Positions 49,674 through 61,495 of a stretch of 64,000 nucleotides of DNA are shown here, one piece after another (positions within the stretch are counted from its first letter, which is position 1; each line of letters begins with the position of its first letter). The notes beneath the pieces are model-generated. The model worked only from the letters and a program-made list of their open reading frames with translations, made no database searches and was not told the DNA's origin. This stretch comes from Malania oleifera (Eukaryota; Streptophyta; Magnoliopsida; Santalales; Ximeniaceae), in contig NC_080420.1 in assembly GCF_029873635.1 (NCBI RefSeq), positions 124,900,958 through 124,964,957 on the forward strand, in the 5' to 3' direction. The position numbers and the translations under genes were made by a program.

Positions 49674-52600
49674 TTAAACTTCTTGGAATAACTTTGGGTA
49701 TTTCTGTCTGATTTTCTCCTCGAGTTCCCAAGAAGCCTCTTCTACTGCATGATTCCTCCATAGAACCTTTACCAGAGGAATTTTCTTATTACGTAATTCC
49801 CGTTCCTTTCGATCTAGAATCTGCATTGGTACCTCCTCGTAGACTAGCGAGTCACTGAGCTCTAACTCACTATAGCTGATAATTTGAGAAGGATCTGAGA
49901 CGTATTTCCTTAACATAGATACGTGGAATACATCATGTATCCTGGATAGTGTAGGTGGCAAAGCTAGCCTGTAGGCCACCAGCCCCACTTTCTCTAAAAT
50001 CTCAAACGGACCGATGAATCTAGTGCTAAGTTTCCCTTCTTTTCGAATCTCATAACTACTTTCAATGGAGCTATATTCAGAAACACATTATCACCAGCAT
50101 TGAATTCCAAATTCCTGCAGCGATTATCATTATAACTTTTCTATAGGCTCTAAGCTGCACTGATTCTTTCCCTAATGAGTCGAACTTTATCATACGCCTG
50201 TTGTACCAGCTCTGACCCCACAACTTGCTGCTCACCCATCTCATCCCAATACAAAGGAGATCGATATCTCCTATCGTACAAAGCCTCAAACGGTGTCATG
50301 ACAATACTAGACTGATAACTGTTATTATACGCAAACTCCACCAGTGGCATGAACTAAGTCTAGCTACCCCCAAAATATAATACACATGCACGGAGCATAT
50401 CTTCTAGTATCTATATCGTACTCTCAGTCTATCCGTCTGACTAAGGATGAAATGTCTTGCTAAACGATAACTGAGACCCCAGAGCCTCCTACAAGCTCCT
50501 CCAAAATCGTGATGTGAATCGCGAGTCTCAATCTGACACAATAGATACAGGCACCCCATGAGAACGAACTATCTCCTGGACGTAAATCTTTGCCAATCGG
50601 TTAAGGGAATAGCTAATCGTGATAGGGAGAAAATAGGCAATTTTAGTCAACCGGTCTACTATCATCCAAATCGCATTCTGACCATATGATATAAACGGCA
50701 GCCCTGAAACGAAGTCCATGGATATATGATCCCACTTCCACTCTGGGATAAATAGCGGCTGCAACTGGCCTGGCGGCCTCTGGTGCTCAGCTTTTACCTG
50801 CTAGCACATCAAGCACTGGGCTACATATTCGGAAATCTCCCTCTTCATACCGCTCCACTAGTAAAACTCTTGCAAATCCCTGTACATTTTCGTACTACCG
50901 GGATGAACCGTATACAAGGATCTGTGAGCCTCACCTAAAATAGTCTTTCTGATGTCAGCATCAGCAGGAACACATAATCTGGAACGGAACCGCAATGCTC
51001 CGTCATCTGAAATGTAGAATTCCTCTCCTTGACCACTCTGCACTCTGTCCATTACCTCTACCAATTCTAGATCTTCTTTCTGGGCGGCTTTAATTCTTTC
51101 CTATAAAGTAGGCTGTACCACTAGGCTGGCGATACATACTGGAGTATTAGTCTCTACCAACTCTATACTGAGTCTCTCCAGATCGACAATAATCGGATGC
51201 TGGATCTCCATAGCTGCTAACACTGGGCTCGCTGTCTTCCTGCTCAACGCATCAGCTACCACATTTGCTTTCCCTGGGTGGTAATTGATAATACAATCAA
51301 AATTTTTAATTAACTCTAACTACCTTCTCTGCTTCATATTCAATTCCTTCTGGGTGAAGAAATACTTTAAGCTCTTGTGGTCAGAGAAAATCTCGCACTG
51401 CTTACCGTACAAATAATGCCTCCAAATTTTCAATGCATGTACCACTGCAGCCAATTCAAGATCATGGGTAGGGTAGTTCTTTTCATTCTTTCAACTGTCT
51501 AGATGCATACGCCACTACCCTGCCATGCTACATCAATACACAGCCAAGTCCTTTCAAGGACGCATCACTGTAGATAGTATAACCCTCACCCCCTGACGGG
51601 ATGACTAATACTGGCGTTGTGACTAACCTTTGCTTCAGTTCCTGAAAACTTTGCTCACAGCTATCGTCCCATTCAAATCTGGAATTTTTCCTAATCAGTC
51701 GGGTCAAAGGTCCTGATAAAGCTGAGAACCCCTCAACGAAACGACGGTAATAACTAGCTAACCCCAAGAAACTCCTGATCTCCTAGACATTCCTCGGTCT
51801 AGCCCAATTCACTACCGCCTCAATCTTACTGGGATCTACAGAAATTTCGTCTCCTGAGATAACGTGCCCCAAAAACACAACTTTCTCGAGCCAGAATTCA
51901 CATTTACTGAATTTTGCATAGAGCTTCTTCTCCCTAAGCATCTACAAAACTTGCCTCAAATGTATCTCATGCTCCTTAAAGCTCCTCGAATAGACCAGTA
52001 CATCATCAATAAAAATAACCACAAACTGATCTAAAAATGGATGGAAGATTCGATTCATCAAATCCATAAATATCGTAGGAGCATTCGTCAGACCAAATGG
52101 CATAACAAGAAACTCATAATGCCCATACCTGGTCCTAAAAGCCGTCTTTGATACATCTTCTGCTCTCACCTTTACCTAATGGTAGCCTGACCTGAGGTCG
52201 ATCTTAGAATACACACGTGTACCCTGGAGCTGATCAAACAAATCATCGATATGGGGTAGAGGATACTTGTTCTTGATTGTCACTTTATTAATCTCTATGT
52301 AATCTATACACATCCTCATAGACCCGTCCTTCTTCTTCACAAATAGCACTGGAGCTCCCCACGAAGATACACTGGGTCGTATGAAACCCTTATCAAGTAA
52401 ATCCTGCAACTGATCTTTCAGTTCTACCAACTCTACTGGTGTCATTTGGTACGGTGCTTCAGAGATTGGCGCTATACCTGGAAGTAGATCAATAGGAAAA
52501 TCTACTTCACGATCAGGTGGTAAACCTATTCATCTGGAAACGCATCCGTAAATTCTTTCACCACAGGTGTATTGATAAGTTTCAATTCATTTTCTGACAT

Positions 52601-53119
52601 TTCCTTCACAAAAGCCATGAATCCCAGATAGCCATCCTGGAGCAGTATCCTTGTTTGAACAGCTGAGACCATCTAAGGTAAAGATTGCACTCGTGACCCT
52701 GTAAATCAGAATTCTAGTTTCCCTGGAGGTCTGAATATCACTTCTCTAGCACAACAATCTATAATCGTAGAATTAACTGATAGCCAATCCATGCCAAAGA
52801 TGATGTCAAACCCGTGCATATCCAACACCACCAAATCAGCAGATAAAATCTTCACCTGAACATCAACTAGACAACCACGGAGCACCCTACTACATCTCAC
52901 CGCTGACCCGATCGGTGTAGCCACTAACAGTTTAACATCTAAATTTTGCATTTTCGCCCCACATAATTTAACACACCCCAAGGACACAAACGAATATGTG
53001 GCACCAGAATCAAAAAGTGCAATAACTTTAAATGAAAACAAATTAACCGTACCTGTCACCACGTTCCCGACCATCTCAGGATTGCCCGGTGTCAAAGCGA
53101 AAACCCTAGCTGGGGCCAT
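49674..53119 (-). pseudogene. Chromovirus pol: protease, RT, RNase H, integrase, chromodomain
   Basis: Minus-strand order: protease in 52706-53119 (ALFDSGATYSFVS, catalytic DSGA kept); reverse transcriptase in 51942-52445 ([34 protein letters not shown]); RNase H from 51767 (IYSDASLKGLG) to about 51300; integrase about 50100-51064 (H...H...C...C zinc region with HPGSTKMYRDLQEFY, then WDHISMDFVSGLP and SHGVPVSIVSD); a chromodomain at the C-terminus in 49674-49829 (VLWRNHAVEEASWELEEKI), which places it among chromoviruses. Many stops interrupt it; several fit CAG-to-TAG or TGG-to-TAG changes, for example 52176-52178 and 50858-50860. Confidence 0.9.
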
Positions 53120-53960
53120 GTTCCTCTACTGGCCTCCACGTGGGCCTGGTAGCCTCCTCGAGTAGGTCTAGGAGTAGGAGCAGCACCAGTCTATGTCAGA
53201 CACTCCCTCATTATATGTCTTGGCTCCCCGCATCTGTAGTAGACACCTCGCCCAACACGACACTCCCCCAGGTGTCTCTTCCCACAAGATGGGCAAGCTG
53301 GAGATGGCTGCACACCATGGAAATCGAGATTCCCGGTAACCTGTCTCCGGTCTCTATAATAGCCACCTTTCTTCCATGAACCATGTCCAATCTCCTGCTA
53401 GGAACCAAAAGGTATGGATCTCTTCTTCTGTCTCTACTCCTCAGCCTCCAACCGATCACCAATTTCTTCCATAGTGGCTCAGTCAACCAGTTCGGCGAAG
53501 TCCTACAACTTCAGTATCAATACCTGCTTGTATATTTATATCCTTAGGCCTCTTTCAAACTATCATACCTTCTTTACCTCATCTGGAATGATATACGGAG
53601 CGAAGCGAGATAGCTCTATGAACGTCCCCGCGTACTGCTGCACTGACAGCTGTCCCTACTTCAAATTCAGGAACTGCTCAATCTTAGCCTCCCTGGACGA
53701 GGCTGGAAAATACCTATCGAAGAATATTTCTTTAAACAACTCCCACGTCATCGCCACAGGTATAGTCCTCTGCTGCTCTAATAATCTCACCGTCGACCAC
53801 CATCTCTCGGCTTCTCCAGTCATTTTATATGTGGCAAATAGTACCTTTTGCTCCTCCGAACACTGCAGTACTACAAACACTTTCTCTATCTCTTGCACCC
53901 AGTTTTCAGCAACTGTAGGATCTATCCCTTCTGAGAAAGCCGAAGGACTCATCTTGATAA
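53120..53960 (-). pseudogene. Chromovirus gag
   Basis: The start region at 53656-53952 is open (MSPSAFSEGIDPTVAENWVQ, MTGEAERWW, FKEIFFDRYFPAS). Further on, through stops, are QYAGTFIELSRFAPY and a zinc-knuckle region with CPSCGKRHLGEC and YYRCGEPRHIMREC, in which the first Cys of the second knuckle reads Tyr. Damage is too heavy for a working Gag. Confidence 0.8.
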
Positions 53961-54456
53961 ACTTCTAATCAAGATACCGTGGCTTGCCGATGGACCACCC
54001 TATTCCTTCGAACTCCTGGCAATTTCTGTCATAACCTGCTGTGCAATGCTGCGTAAGACGGCATCCAAATCACTACCCGCAGCACCTGAGAGTCCAGCAC
54101 CTCCCACTAGCGTGGGCACTACTACCACCAGGGTCCATCTTGAAAAACAAATAACTTAACTCAGAATCCCTTCACTACATATATCCCTCAACCAATATAG
54201 TATTTATTCCCAAATTAGTTCATCTCTCCTAATCTTAATTCAAGGTTCAATCCTGCAACCTAGATACCCAACTCAATGATAGTTTACAATGACTTTCCTA
54301 AAATTGTCACCCCAGGAAAATCACACAAACCACCACGGAAGTCCTGCATCCAGACTACAAAACCAGACCTAAAATTCCCTTATCCTATACTCTAGTATTA
54401 TTACTGCTGCACTCTAGAGTCTACAGAACCTAGCATCCTAGGCTCTTATACCAAAC

Positions 54457-56503
54457 TGTAATGACCTCAAATTCCTTAATATAAAATGTAACATAATAAA
54501 TAGAAAAGTCAACCCGAACCCGTGGGTAATGAGGACACCTATCAATCACAGCGGAAACCTAAGCACCGGTAAATATAAAATCTCATTCATCCAACCATAA
54601 AACATAATACCAAAGTTTACTACATCATCAAAATACTGTATTTTACACAACTTCCAAAACATCAAAATAACTCTAGGATCATACAAAAAAATTTCCTTAT
54701 CCTAGATCAAAGCTTACCCTTCTATCAGGGAAGCTTAACTCACTCAACGGCGACCACGACCCACTGGCCTTTAGGGTCTCCTGAAAAATTAATTACGTTC
54801 GGGGGTGAGACACATCTCAGTAAGGGAAAATAAACTAAATACAGCTGTGTGGCTACATAAACATTTAATGCAATTATATATATACATTACATTTCATATA
54901 TCTGAAAACATTCATCATATCGTACTGAATAATTGTATGCTTTCATATTTTCTAGTAAATCATATCGTACATAAAATGTCTGTTATAACTAATAATATAG
55001 AAAACATACCCAGGATGAATAGTTAGCTAATGTCATATTTTACCCCCCATAACGGGTTGTGCAGCCCGAAGGTGAAACCCGACAATGGCTAGTCGACCAC
55101 TGCCGAGTCAAAAATGTTTGTAAGTACGATAGGCCCTCCATACCCTAGTCCAGACTGCCAGGTGGACGTCCACACTCTACTGAAAGCCACATCAACTATC
55201 CATCTCCCACCCACTCGTGGGGTGGTTAGCACTAATCTGATCATAAACATCAAATCTATAAGCTACGGTACCGTGCTCCTGAACTGAACTAAACTAACAT
55301 TCGGGTTCTGATAACATATAATATGTGATAATATAGCATCTTTCATAATTTCATAAATACGGCCTCGCGCCGAACATTTCATAAATACGACCTCATGCCG
55401 ATCGTCTCATAAATACAGTCTCGCGCCGAAATCATACATAAATATGGCCTCGCGTCGAAATTGTAAATACGACCTCGCGTCGAAATCATTTCGTATACAT
55501 ATATGTATCATTCTAAAAATAATCAATTTATCATCTATTTTCAACATCATAATGTATTGTATTCTTTCATAATTTCTCAAAACATATTCCATTCGTATCA
55601 TTGTCATATCATGATATTCTTCCATGTAAAATAATATTCATGCCACACATTTGTTGTATAAAACCATACATTGCATTCTAAAATTATCGTTTCTGGCATC
55701 TCATACATATATATACATTTTAATATAGTAGCAGTATTTTTCTCAAACATGCATTTCTTTCGTAATCTACAGATATAATACATGCTTTCCAGAAAATAAC
55801 TTTTCTCATAAATAATAACAATTTGCATGAAAATAACTGCTTTAATTTATTCCCTTACCTGGCTACTGAGAAAGCCCCTAAAATATCCTGGTCTAACCCC
55901 CGTAGGATTTTCAGATCAATACCCTGAAAATGAAAACTCCTAGTATTAAATTTCAGTATTTTCGTGTGTATATCATTTCCTATAACTATCGCAAGACCAA
56001 ATTTGGTTTAAAAAGTCTTACCTCAACTCAGGGATGATTTCCAACTTGCTTTCACCAACGATTCGCTCCAGCAGATTTGGAGATAACTTCCACAGGAGCG
56101 TCGTGGTGGCTTCAGATTGTCGAACCGGCGGAAATCCGGCCCAAAATCGAAGAGAGAGAGAGAAAAAAAAAAAACTGAAGGGAGGAGAGAGAAGGTGAGA
56201 GATTGCTTAGTTTGGAAGTTAAACTTCGGATTTTTAGTATTTATAGGACTGGATTCGTCGATGAGCCACGTTATCTCGTCGACGAGTCCTTCAGTAATTT
56301 CGTCGACGAAACCCACTCCTTGTCGACGAAATTCAATCGGCTCAAAAACCTCTCTCGGTATTTCCTCGTCGACGAAATTTGGCTTGGTCGACGAGGCCCT
56401 CTTATGTCCTCGTCGACGAATCCCCTGTGTTCATCGACGAGTCATCTGATAATTTATCTTCCTCTTTATTATTTTAAATACCATTTTTATTCGGGTTGTC
56501 ACA
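54457..56503 (-). repeat. 5' LTR of chromovirus (2047 bp)
   Basis: TGTAATGACCTC at 54457 to CGGGTTGTCACA at 56503. Minus-strand TATAAATA at 56238-56245. Confidence 0.9.
56254..56441. repeat. TCGTCGACGA palindrome cluster (5' LTR copy)
   Basis: About nine copies of TCGTCGACGA or one-base variants in under 190 bp, with the nearest about 9 bp upstream of TATAAATA (minus strand). Confidence 0.9.
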
Positions 56504-56508
56504 AGAAT

Positions 56509-56856
56509 AGTAAGAGCTTAAATTTGAAGAAACCATGTAAAAATTCTAATTTTGATGTTTCTGAAGAACCGAAGGTAACTGTTCCGAGAATTTTTCCTCA
56601 GAGACTGGTTCTTAAAGAATTGAATTTCCTGGACAATATACTAAATAAAGATCCTTTCTTGTTAAAAGAAGGAAGGCGATCTACACATGTTTTGTTTGGT
56701 ATCTTAGAACACATTGATTTATTTGAGACTAACTTTCGTGTAGGTGACAGGACTGATTCATTGTGGCGACTCAAATTTGGAGACTTGCTAGTTCAATTTA
56801 TAGACCTGCACCTACCAGATGAAATTCCTCCTGAGCCTCCACCAGACATACTATGA
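56509..56856 (+). pseudogene. Athila-like element ORF, last part
   Basis: Continues the frame interrupted at 45670 and ends with Pro-rich DEIPPEPPPDIL and a stop at 56854-56856. Segments RIFPQRLVLKELNFLDNIL and HVLFGILEHIDLFETNF are visible; I do not recognise a domain. No stop was seen in this stretch. Confidence 0.5.
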
Positions 56857-58059
56857 TGTTTTTTTTTCCCTTGTTTTTCATTTTGTTTTATTTTATCTTA
56901 TTTTAGTTTATTAGCAAGTACATTTTCCCTTAGTTTTAGTTTTTACTTTCCTTTACTTCTCTACCCAGGTGCGCTTCTACTTTCCTCAGTATCATTCTTT
57001 TGCTTCTCCTTTCAATCATTAAGGACAATGCTACATTTTAGTTTTGGGGGGGGGGGGGGGGGGGCGAGCATTTGTATGTGATATTGTGTGCTATTGTGTG
57101 CTTCCATGTGATAGAATTTCAATGTAAAAATTTCATGTGATGTTTGCATGTTAGTTAGGTCCACCTTTTGGAAAATATTGTTATTGAGCTCAGAGCATGC
57201 TAAATTCCTCATTTGTGAACGTTACATGCCAATTTTTTTTTTTTTTTTTTGTAGGATACGAAACATGTAGGATCTAGTGCAATCAAAGTTTGAATCAAAA
57301 GAGAGCTTTATCCATTTCATGTAGTTGTAACTAAGAGAAGGGTGTTGAAGTCTTGCTACACACACTACACAGGTTAAAAGACTTAGAAAGACTACCTTAG
57401 ACCATTTCTGGTTGATATACACTTCATTTGTTTGCGACTCTAATAAACCATATCCTAATGGCTTAGAAAGAAAGAGAAAAGAAAAAATCTTGAAGCAAAT
57501 GAAAACAAGAAACAAGTCAGGGATCAGTTGCAAAAAGAAAAAGGAAAAAAAAAAGGGAATAAAAAAAGGGGAACAATTGTGTAGTGGAAAGGGCTACCTA
57601 TTATCAGGGTCCTAACTAATCAAAAAAGTGGGTACCTTGTAGTAGTGTGACCTACTACCGAGGTCCTAACTAATCAACAAAGTAGGTGTCTTTTAAAGTG
57701 TAACAGTGTGAAAGTCGCCAGTATAATGGTTTTGAATTAGAGTAAGACCGTGCGGTTGTTTCAGACTAATTGATTGTGTTTGAAACTGTTAATGTTTGCT
57801 GGTGGTTAATCTTGGAATTCTTATCCTCTCTTGTACACGTGAGCTTTGTTACACTCCATCACCTTGGTTGTTTTACTAAATGGTGTATAAATCTTTCAGT
57901 TGAGACGTAACTTGAATTAATCTATGTCCTGTGTTCCAAAACTCATTAAGCATATTTCATGGCATGTAATTTTCATAAGTATTGAAATTTTAGTGTTTCT
58001 CCCCCGGTTTGATTGCATTGTTATTTGCTAGGGACTAGCAAAACGTTAGTTGGAGGGTG
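56857..58059 (+). other. 3' non-coding region of Athila-like element
   Basis: T-rich, then a phrase AAGGACAATGCTACATTTTA followed by a run of 19 G (57046-57064), as in the region before the 3' LTR of Athila-like elements. Ends with the purine tract GTTGGAGGGTG just before the right LTR at 58060. Confidence 0.55.
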
Positions 58060-60081
58060 TGATTACGCGCTTAAATTGCATAATTAGGTGTTTTAATTCA
58101 TGCATTACGAATTATATTTTTAATTAAATGCCTAATTAATCTCAATAAATTAACATTGTGTCCTATTTATAATATTTGGGTTTTATTGAGTAATTTATGA
58201 ATTTTTGGTGTTTTTTATCGTTGGGCAATTATTGGAAGCAGAAATCGACACTACTTCGTATTCTAGCCGTAACTTTCTCGTTCGAGCTCCAATCGAGATG
58301 ATTCAAAAATTTGGGGAAATCAAAGGAAATTATCTACGAATTTTGTGTTTCAAACTTTGAGAGATATGAGCTTTAAGATGGTTGAAATCGTACTTGTTCG
58401 CTAAGGGGCAGAAACTTAAAATGGAAGGAACAAATAAAGAAAAAAGATAAAATAAACTTGATTTGACCCAGCCATGCAACCGCGACCATTCCTTTTACGC
58501 TGGCAGCAGCTGGAGTAAAGCAAAAAAGAAACAATAGTTGGGGAGCCCATGCGTGAGCAAGGACACTAAAAGCAAGCCCATAAGTGAGAACCAAAATTGG
58601 AATTGAAAAAAAGAAGGGAGCAGGCTTTTAAGATGTTGGGCTGAGTTGTGTGTGTACATGTTGGAGCCCATGGGGCATGCAAATGTGTCTTTGAAGTGGC
58701 TGAAGCCAATATGGAATTAAAAAAAAAAGAGTAGGGCTGGGTCTTTGATGTGACCCGGCCATGCAAGCTAACAATGGGCAACCTGTGTGTGTGTAAGGAG
58801 TGCTTGGAAGCTAGGAGAGTGTGTGTGTGCTGGAGGGCCTTTCTAAAATGCAAATAAAGGGGCTGGCTGTGTATACAATGCTAAGGGAGGTGTGCTGGTA
58901 GCAGCTGGAGTAGGTGGCTAGGTGGGAAATGAAAAGTAAAAGAAAAAGAAAGGGATGCTAGGGTCAAAAAGCAAGGGGCTAGGGTTGCTTTGGGGTTTTT
59001 TTTTTTTTTTTTAGGAGGCAATATAGGGTTTTTGGGGGAAGTGTTGTTGTGTGTGGGGGGTCTCCTGTTGGAGCTACGTCGCACATAGCTGGTGGAGAAG
59101 CTCCTCACGACCAACCAATCTCCATCTCCATTTCTCTTCTCCTCTCTTCTCTCTCTCCCTCTCTCATTCTCTCTCTTGTCTTTATTATTATTTACTTGTA
59201 TTTTGTTATGTTAATGTCATTTTAAATTCATTGTTGGAACTTACTGTATTATTTTAGTTTAATGTCTTAAAATACCTTGTTGGAACTTGTTGTTTATTGA
59301 TTTACTTTAATTTCATATTGATTATCTATTTTTAATTTCAGTTTATTTGAGACTCTTAATTATTATTGTGATTTATTAGGTTGTTTTCCATTTAAGTAGT
59401 TAAGATATTGAGTTTATTTTTGTTCAAGTTTATTGTTGGGTTGAATTTAATTTCTGTTCACATTATTGATGGAACTATTGTCTCCATGTGAAGTTGATGT
59501 CGGGATAATTAGTGTGTTTGTTCGGGTTAAGATAATTAGTGATGTTGGGATAATTTCTATTCACATTTTTGGTTTGAGATAATTAGTGTGTTTGTTTGTT
59601 TCAGTGTAGTTCTTCACTTTAACGTTACTTTAATGATTGTTTAAGTTTAGTAACTTCCTTGAGTTATTTCTATTGAGAGTTTAGTCATTTTCATTTAAAG
59701 TTAGTGTCAAGACTGAATGATTGGTCTGTCATTAGTGTGTTGAAATTAAATATTTGTTTGAGTTAATTGAAGTCTTCGCTTTGATTTTATTATTTGAATG
59801 TGTATTTAGTGAGTTGTCTGTTGATTTTGTGTGCTTTAGGTTCATAGTTTAGATGTTGTTTGTTTCAATTCCGTCATAAATATTTCAAAACCTCAAAGAT
59901 TTCAAATATGAACCATGTTCAGTAAAATTGTTTTCTTATCTTCTTTTTCCTATTTTGTGCTAGTTTAAAACTAATTTGCATTCCCCATTGACATGATCTG
60001 GCCTATTTGGGCTAATTATTACACGACGTAGCTCCTATACTTGGGATAGCCCTAGTGCTACTCATTTTTAAAAGTGAGTCA
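58060..60081 (+). repeat. Right LTR of Athila-like element
   Basis: TGATTACGCGC at 58060 to AAGTGAGTCA at 60081. Very similar to 40648-42731 with scattered substitutions and small indels. Confidence 0.85.
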
Positions 60082-60086
60082 CCTTG

Positions 60087-61490
60087 GTATGTCTACCGGC
60101 AAAATTATGGTAATGATCATAGCCAGGACCGGTGAGGTAGATGCCGGAGGAAGTGATGGCTCAGTGGCAAGCTATGCACTACCGAGCTCCTCAATAGGCT
60201 ACATGGGGGATTGGGCCTCACCCACATTGGCAGCTGGTGATGGGAACTCAGTCAGAATGGACTCCTTTTCCTCCTCGCCAGAAGACTCAATCTCAATCAT
60301 AATCACCGAGCTTGGCAGTGAAGTGGCATGAGAAGGGGGAGATGGTCGGATAGGGGAATAAGCTACTGGAGAGGACGAAGGCTAAACTGGTGCGGGTTAT
60401 GTAGATGAAGAATGGGTCTCTTATGCAACAATGGGAGAAGTGGGGGCCAGAGGTACTAAGGGTCCAGGGGTTGTGGGAGCAGCTGCTACACTCTTGAATG
60501 GAAACATCGCTAAGGCAACCGAGAAGCAAACTATGAGTGTTTCAATGATCATTCTAAAACCCTGGTTAATTGCCTCCCTACTCTCCGCCCTCTTGTGGTG
60601 TAGTTCGGCCCAAAATATCTCGAATTCATGGTGCAGGCAACCCACATCATCACCTGCCTAAGGCATAGAGGGGGATGTCGGCAGATGAGATGCCGCTGCA
60701 GAAGGTGTGGCCTCAGAGGGTGTTGCTACTATCGTGGAGGGTGCATTTGTCGTCCTCCTCTTCTTCTTTGGTGTTCAGCGAGGAGGTGGCACTAGTGATC
60801 GTGCAGGGTCATTCTTGGGGTCATAATAGAAATCTAAGACATTAAACTATTGACCCTAAAACTCCCTCAAAAGGTGCACATCTGTTAACCTTTTGTCGAG
60901 ACATGGCCACCAACTGCAGGCTCTGGCGCCATGTTAAATCAGTGGTGACCTCGTTAATGGGAATATGCATATCTGGGTCACCTAAGTTGATCTTCAGACA
61001 CATCAACATTGCCATGATAATCTGTGCGTATGGAATAAGCAGCCTCTTTGGCTCCCGTACAGTCTGCCCTCACATAGGCCTTGGCGCTGATCTCTTCAAC
61101 TTTGGGTGCTTCACGTTCCTAACTTAGAAATTGATCATTTCGTCCTGTATCAGCTGAGGAATGTCCACCTTCATATTTTTGTGCACAGCATAAAGAGCCT
61201 ATAGGTTGATACCATGCCGCTCAGAATGGTGGCCTGAAGCGCAGATGTTACGCTAGAGAATCAGATCCCAGAGAAGCAGGTAGTTTGGTACCCTGCTCAA
61301 CGCTGTGCACGTGCCTCGTTCCATATTACCTCCATCTTAGTATTGACTGTGGAACATCTGCCTGATGATATGGTGAACATATAAAGAGTCAAGTACTTCT
61401 GATGGCATGGTGTCGACCTTCGGATGGGCCCATGCCCTATCAATCAAGGCGGGGGTGAGCTCAATCCCCATGCCCTGAACTACAGTCGTC
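60087..61490 (-). pseudogene. Outer element ORF, middle piece (plant transposon protein-like)
   Basis: Minus-strand broken frame. Segments WTTVVQGMGIELTPALIDRA, VLDSLYVHHIIRQMF, RVPNYLLLWDLILW, VDIPQLIQDEM and LLIPYAQIIMAMLM follow the order of the putative plant transposon protein domain found in Athila/Tat-like and LARD elements (I believe Pfam PF20167; not checked by search). Stops interrupt it. It is separated from its upstream part at 63866 by a solo LTR and from its C-terminus at 40642 by the Athila-like element. Confidence 0.55.
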
Positions 61491-61495
61491 CAGAT

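Larger units (their letters stand above)
45671..56503 (-). mobile_element. Tekay/Del chromovirus, full length, TSD AGAAT
   Basis: Complete Ty3/gypsy element on the minus strand, flanked by AGAAT at 45666-45670 and 56504-56508. The 5' LTR is 54457-56503, with primer site at 54441-54456 (minus GTTTGGTATAAGAGCC, a decayed iMet type). The 3' LTR is 45671-49405, split by a solo LTR at 47209-48919. Purine tract at 49406-49416. Between them lie gag, protease, RT, RNase H, integrase and a chromodomain in the standard order, all with stops, so it can no longer make its own proteins. Confidence 0.9.
40648..60081 (+). mobile_element. Athila-like non-autonomous LTR element with TSD CCTTG
   Basis: The whole element runs from TGATTAC at 40648 to GAGTCA at 60081, flanked by CCTTG at 40643-40647 and 60082-60086. 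LTRs: 40648-42731 (2084 bp) and 58060-60081 (2022 bp). Primer site TGGCGCCATTGCCGGGGA at 42738-42755, the form common in Athila and related gypsy elements. Its own internal region is only about 2.7 kb once the two nested insertions (43273-45073 and 45671-56503) are removed. It codes for a gag remnant and one further ORF but no protease, reverse transcriptase or integrase, so it must have moved with proteins from another element. Confidence 0.85.

Noticed and set aside
56203..56508. 217-codon ORF starting at 56203 taken as one gene
   Set aside because: Its first part is chromovirus LTR (including the palindrome cluster); only the part after 56508 is element coding sequence, so the start is artificial.
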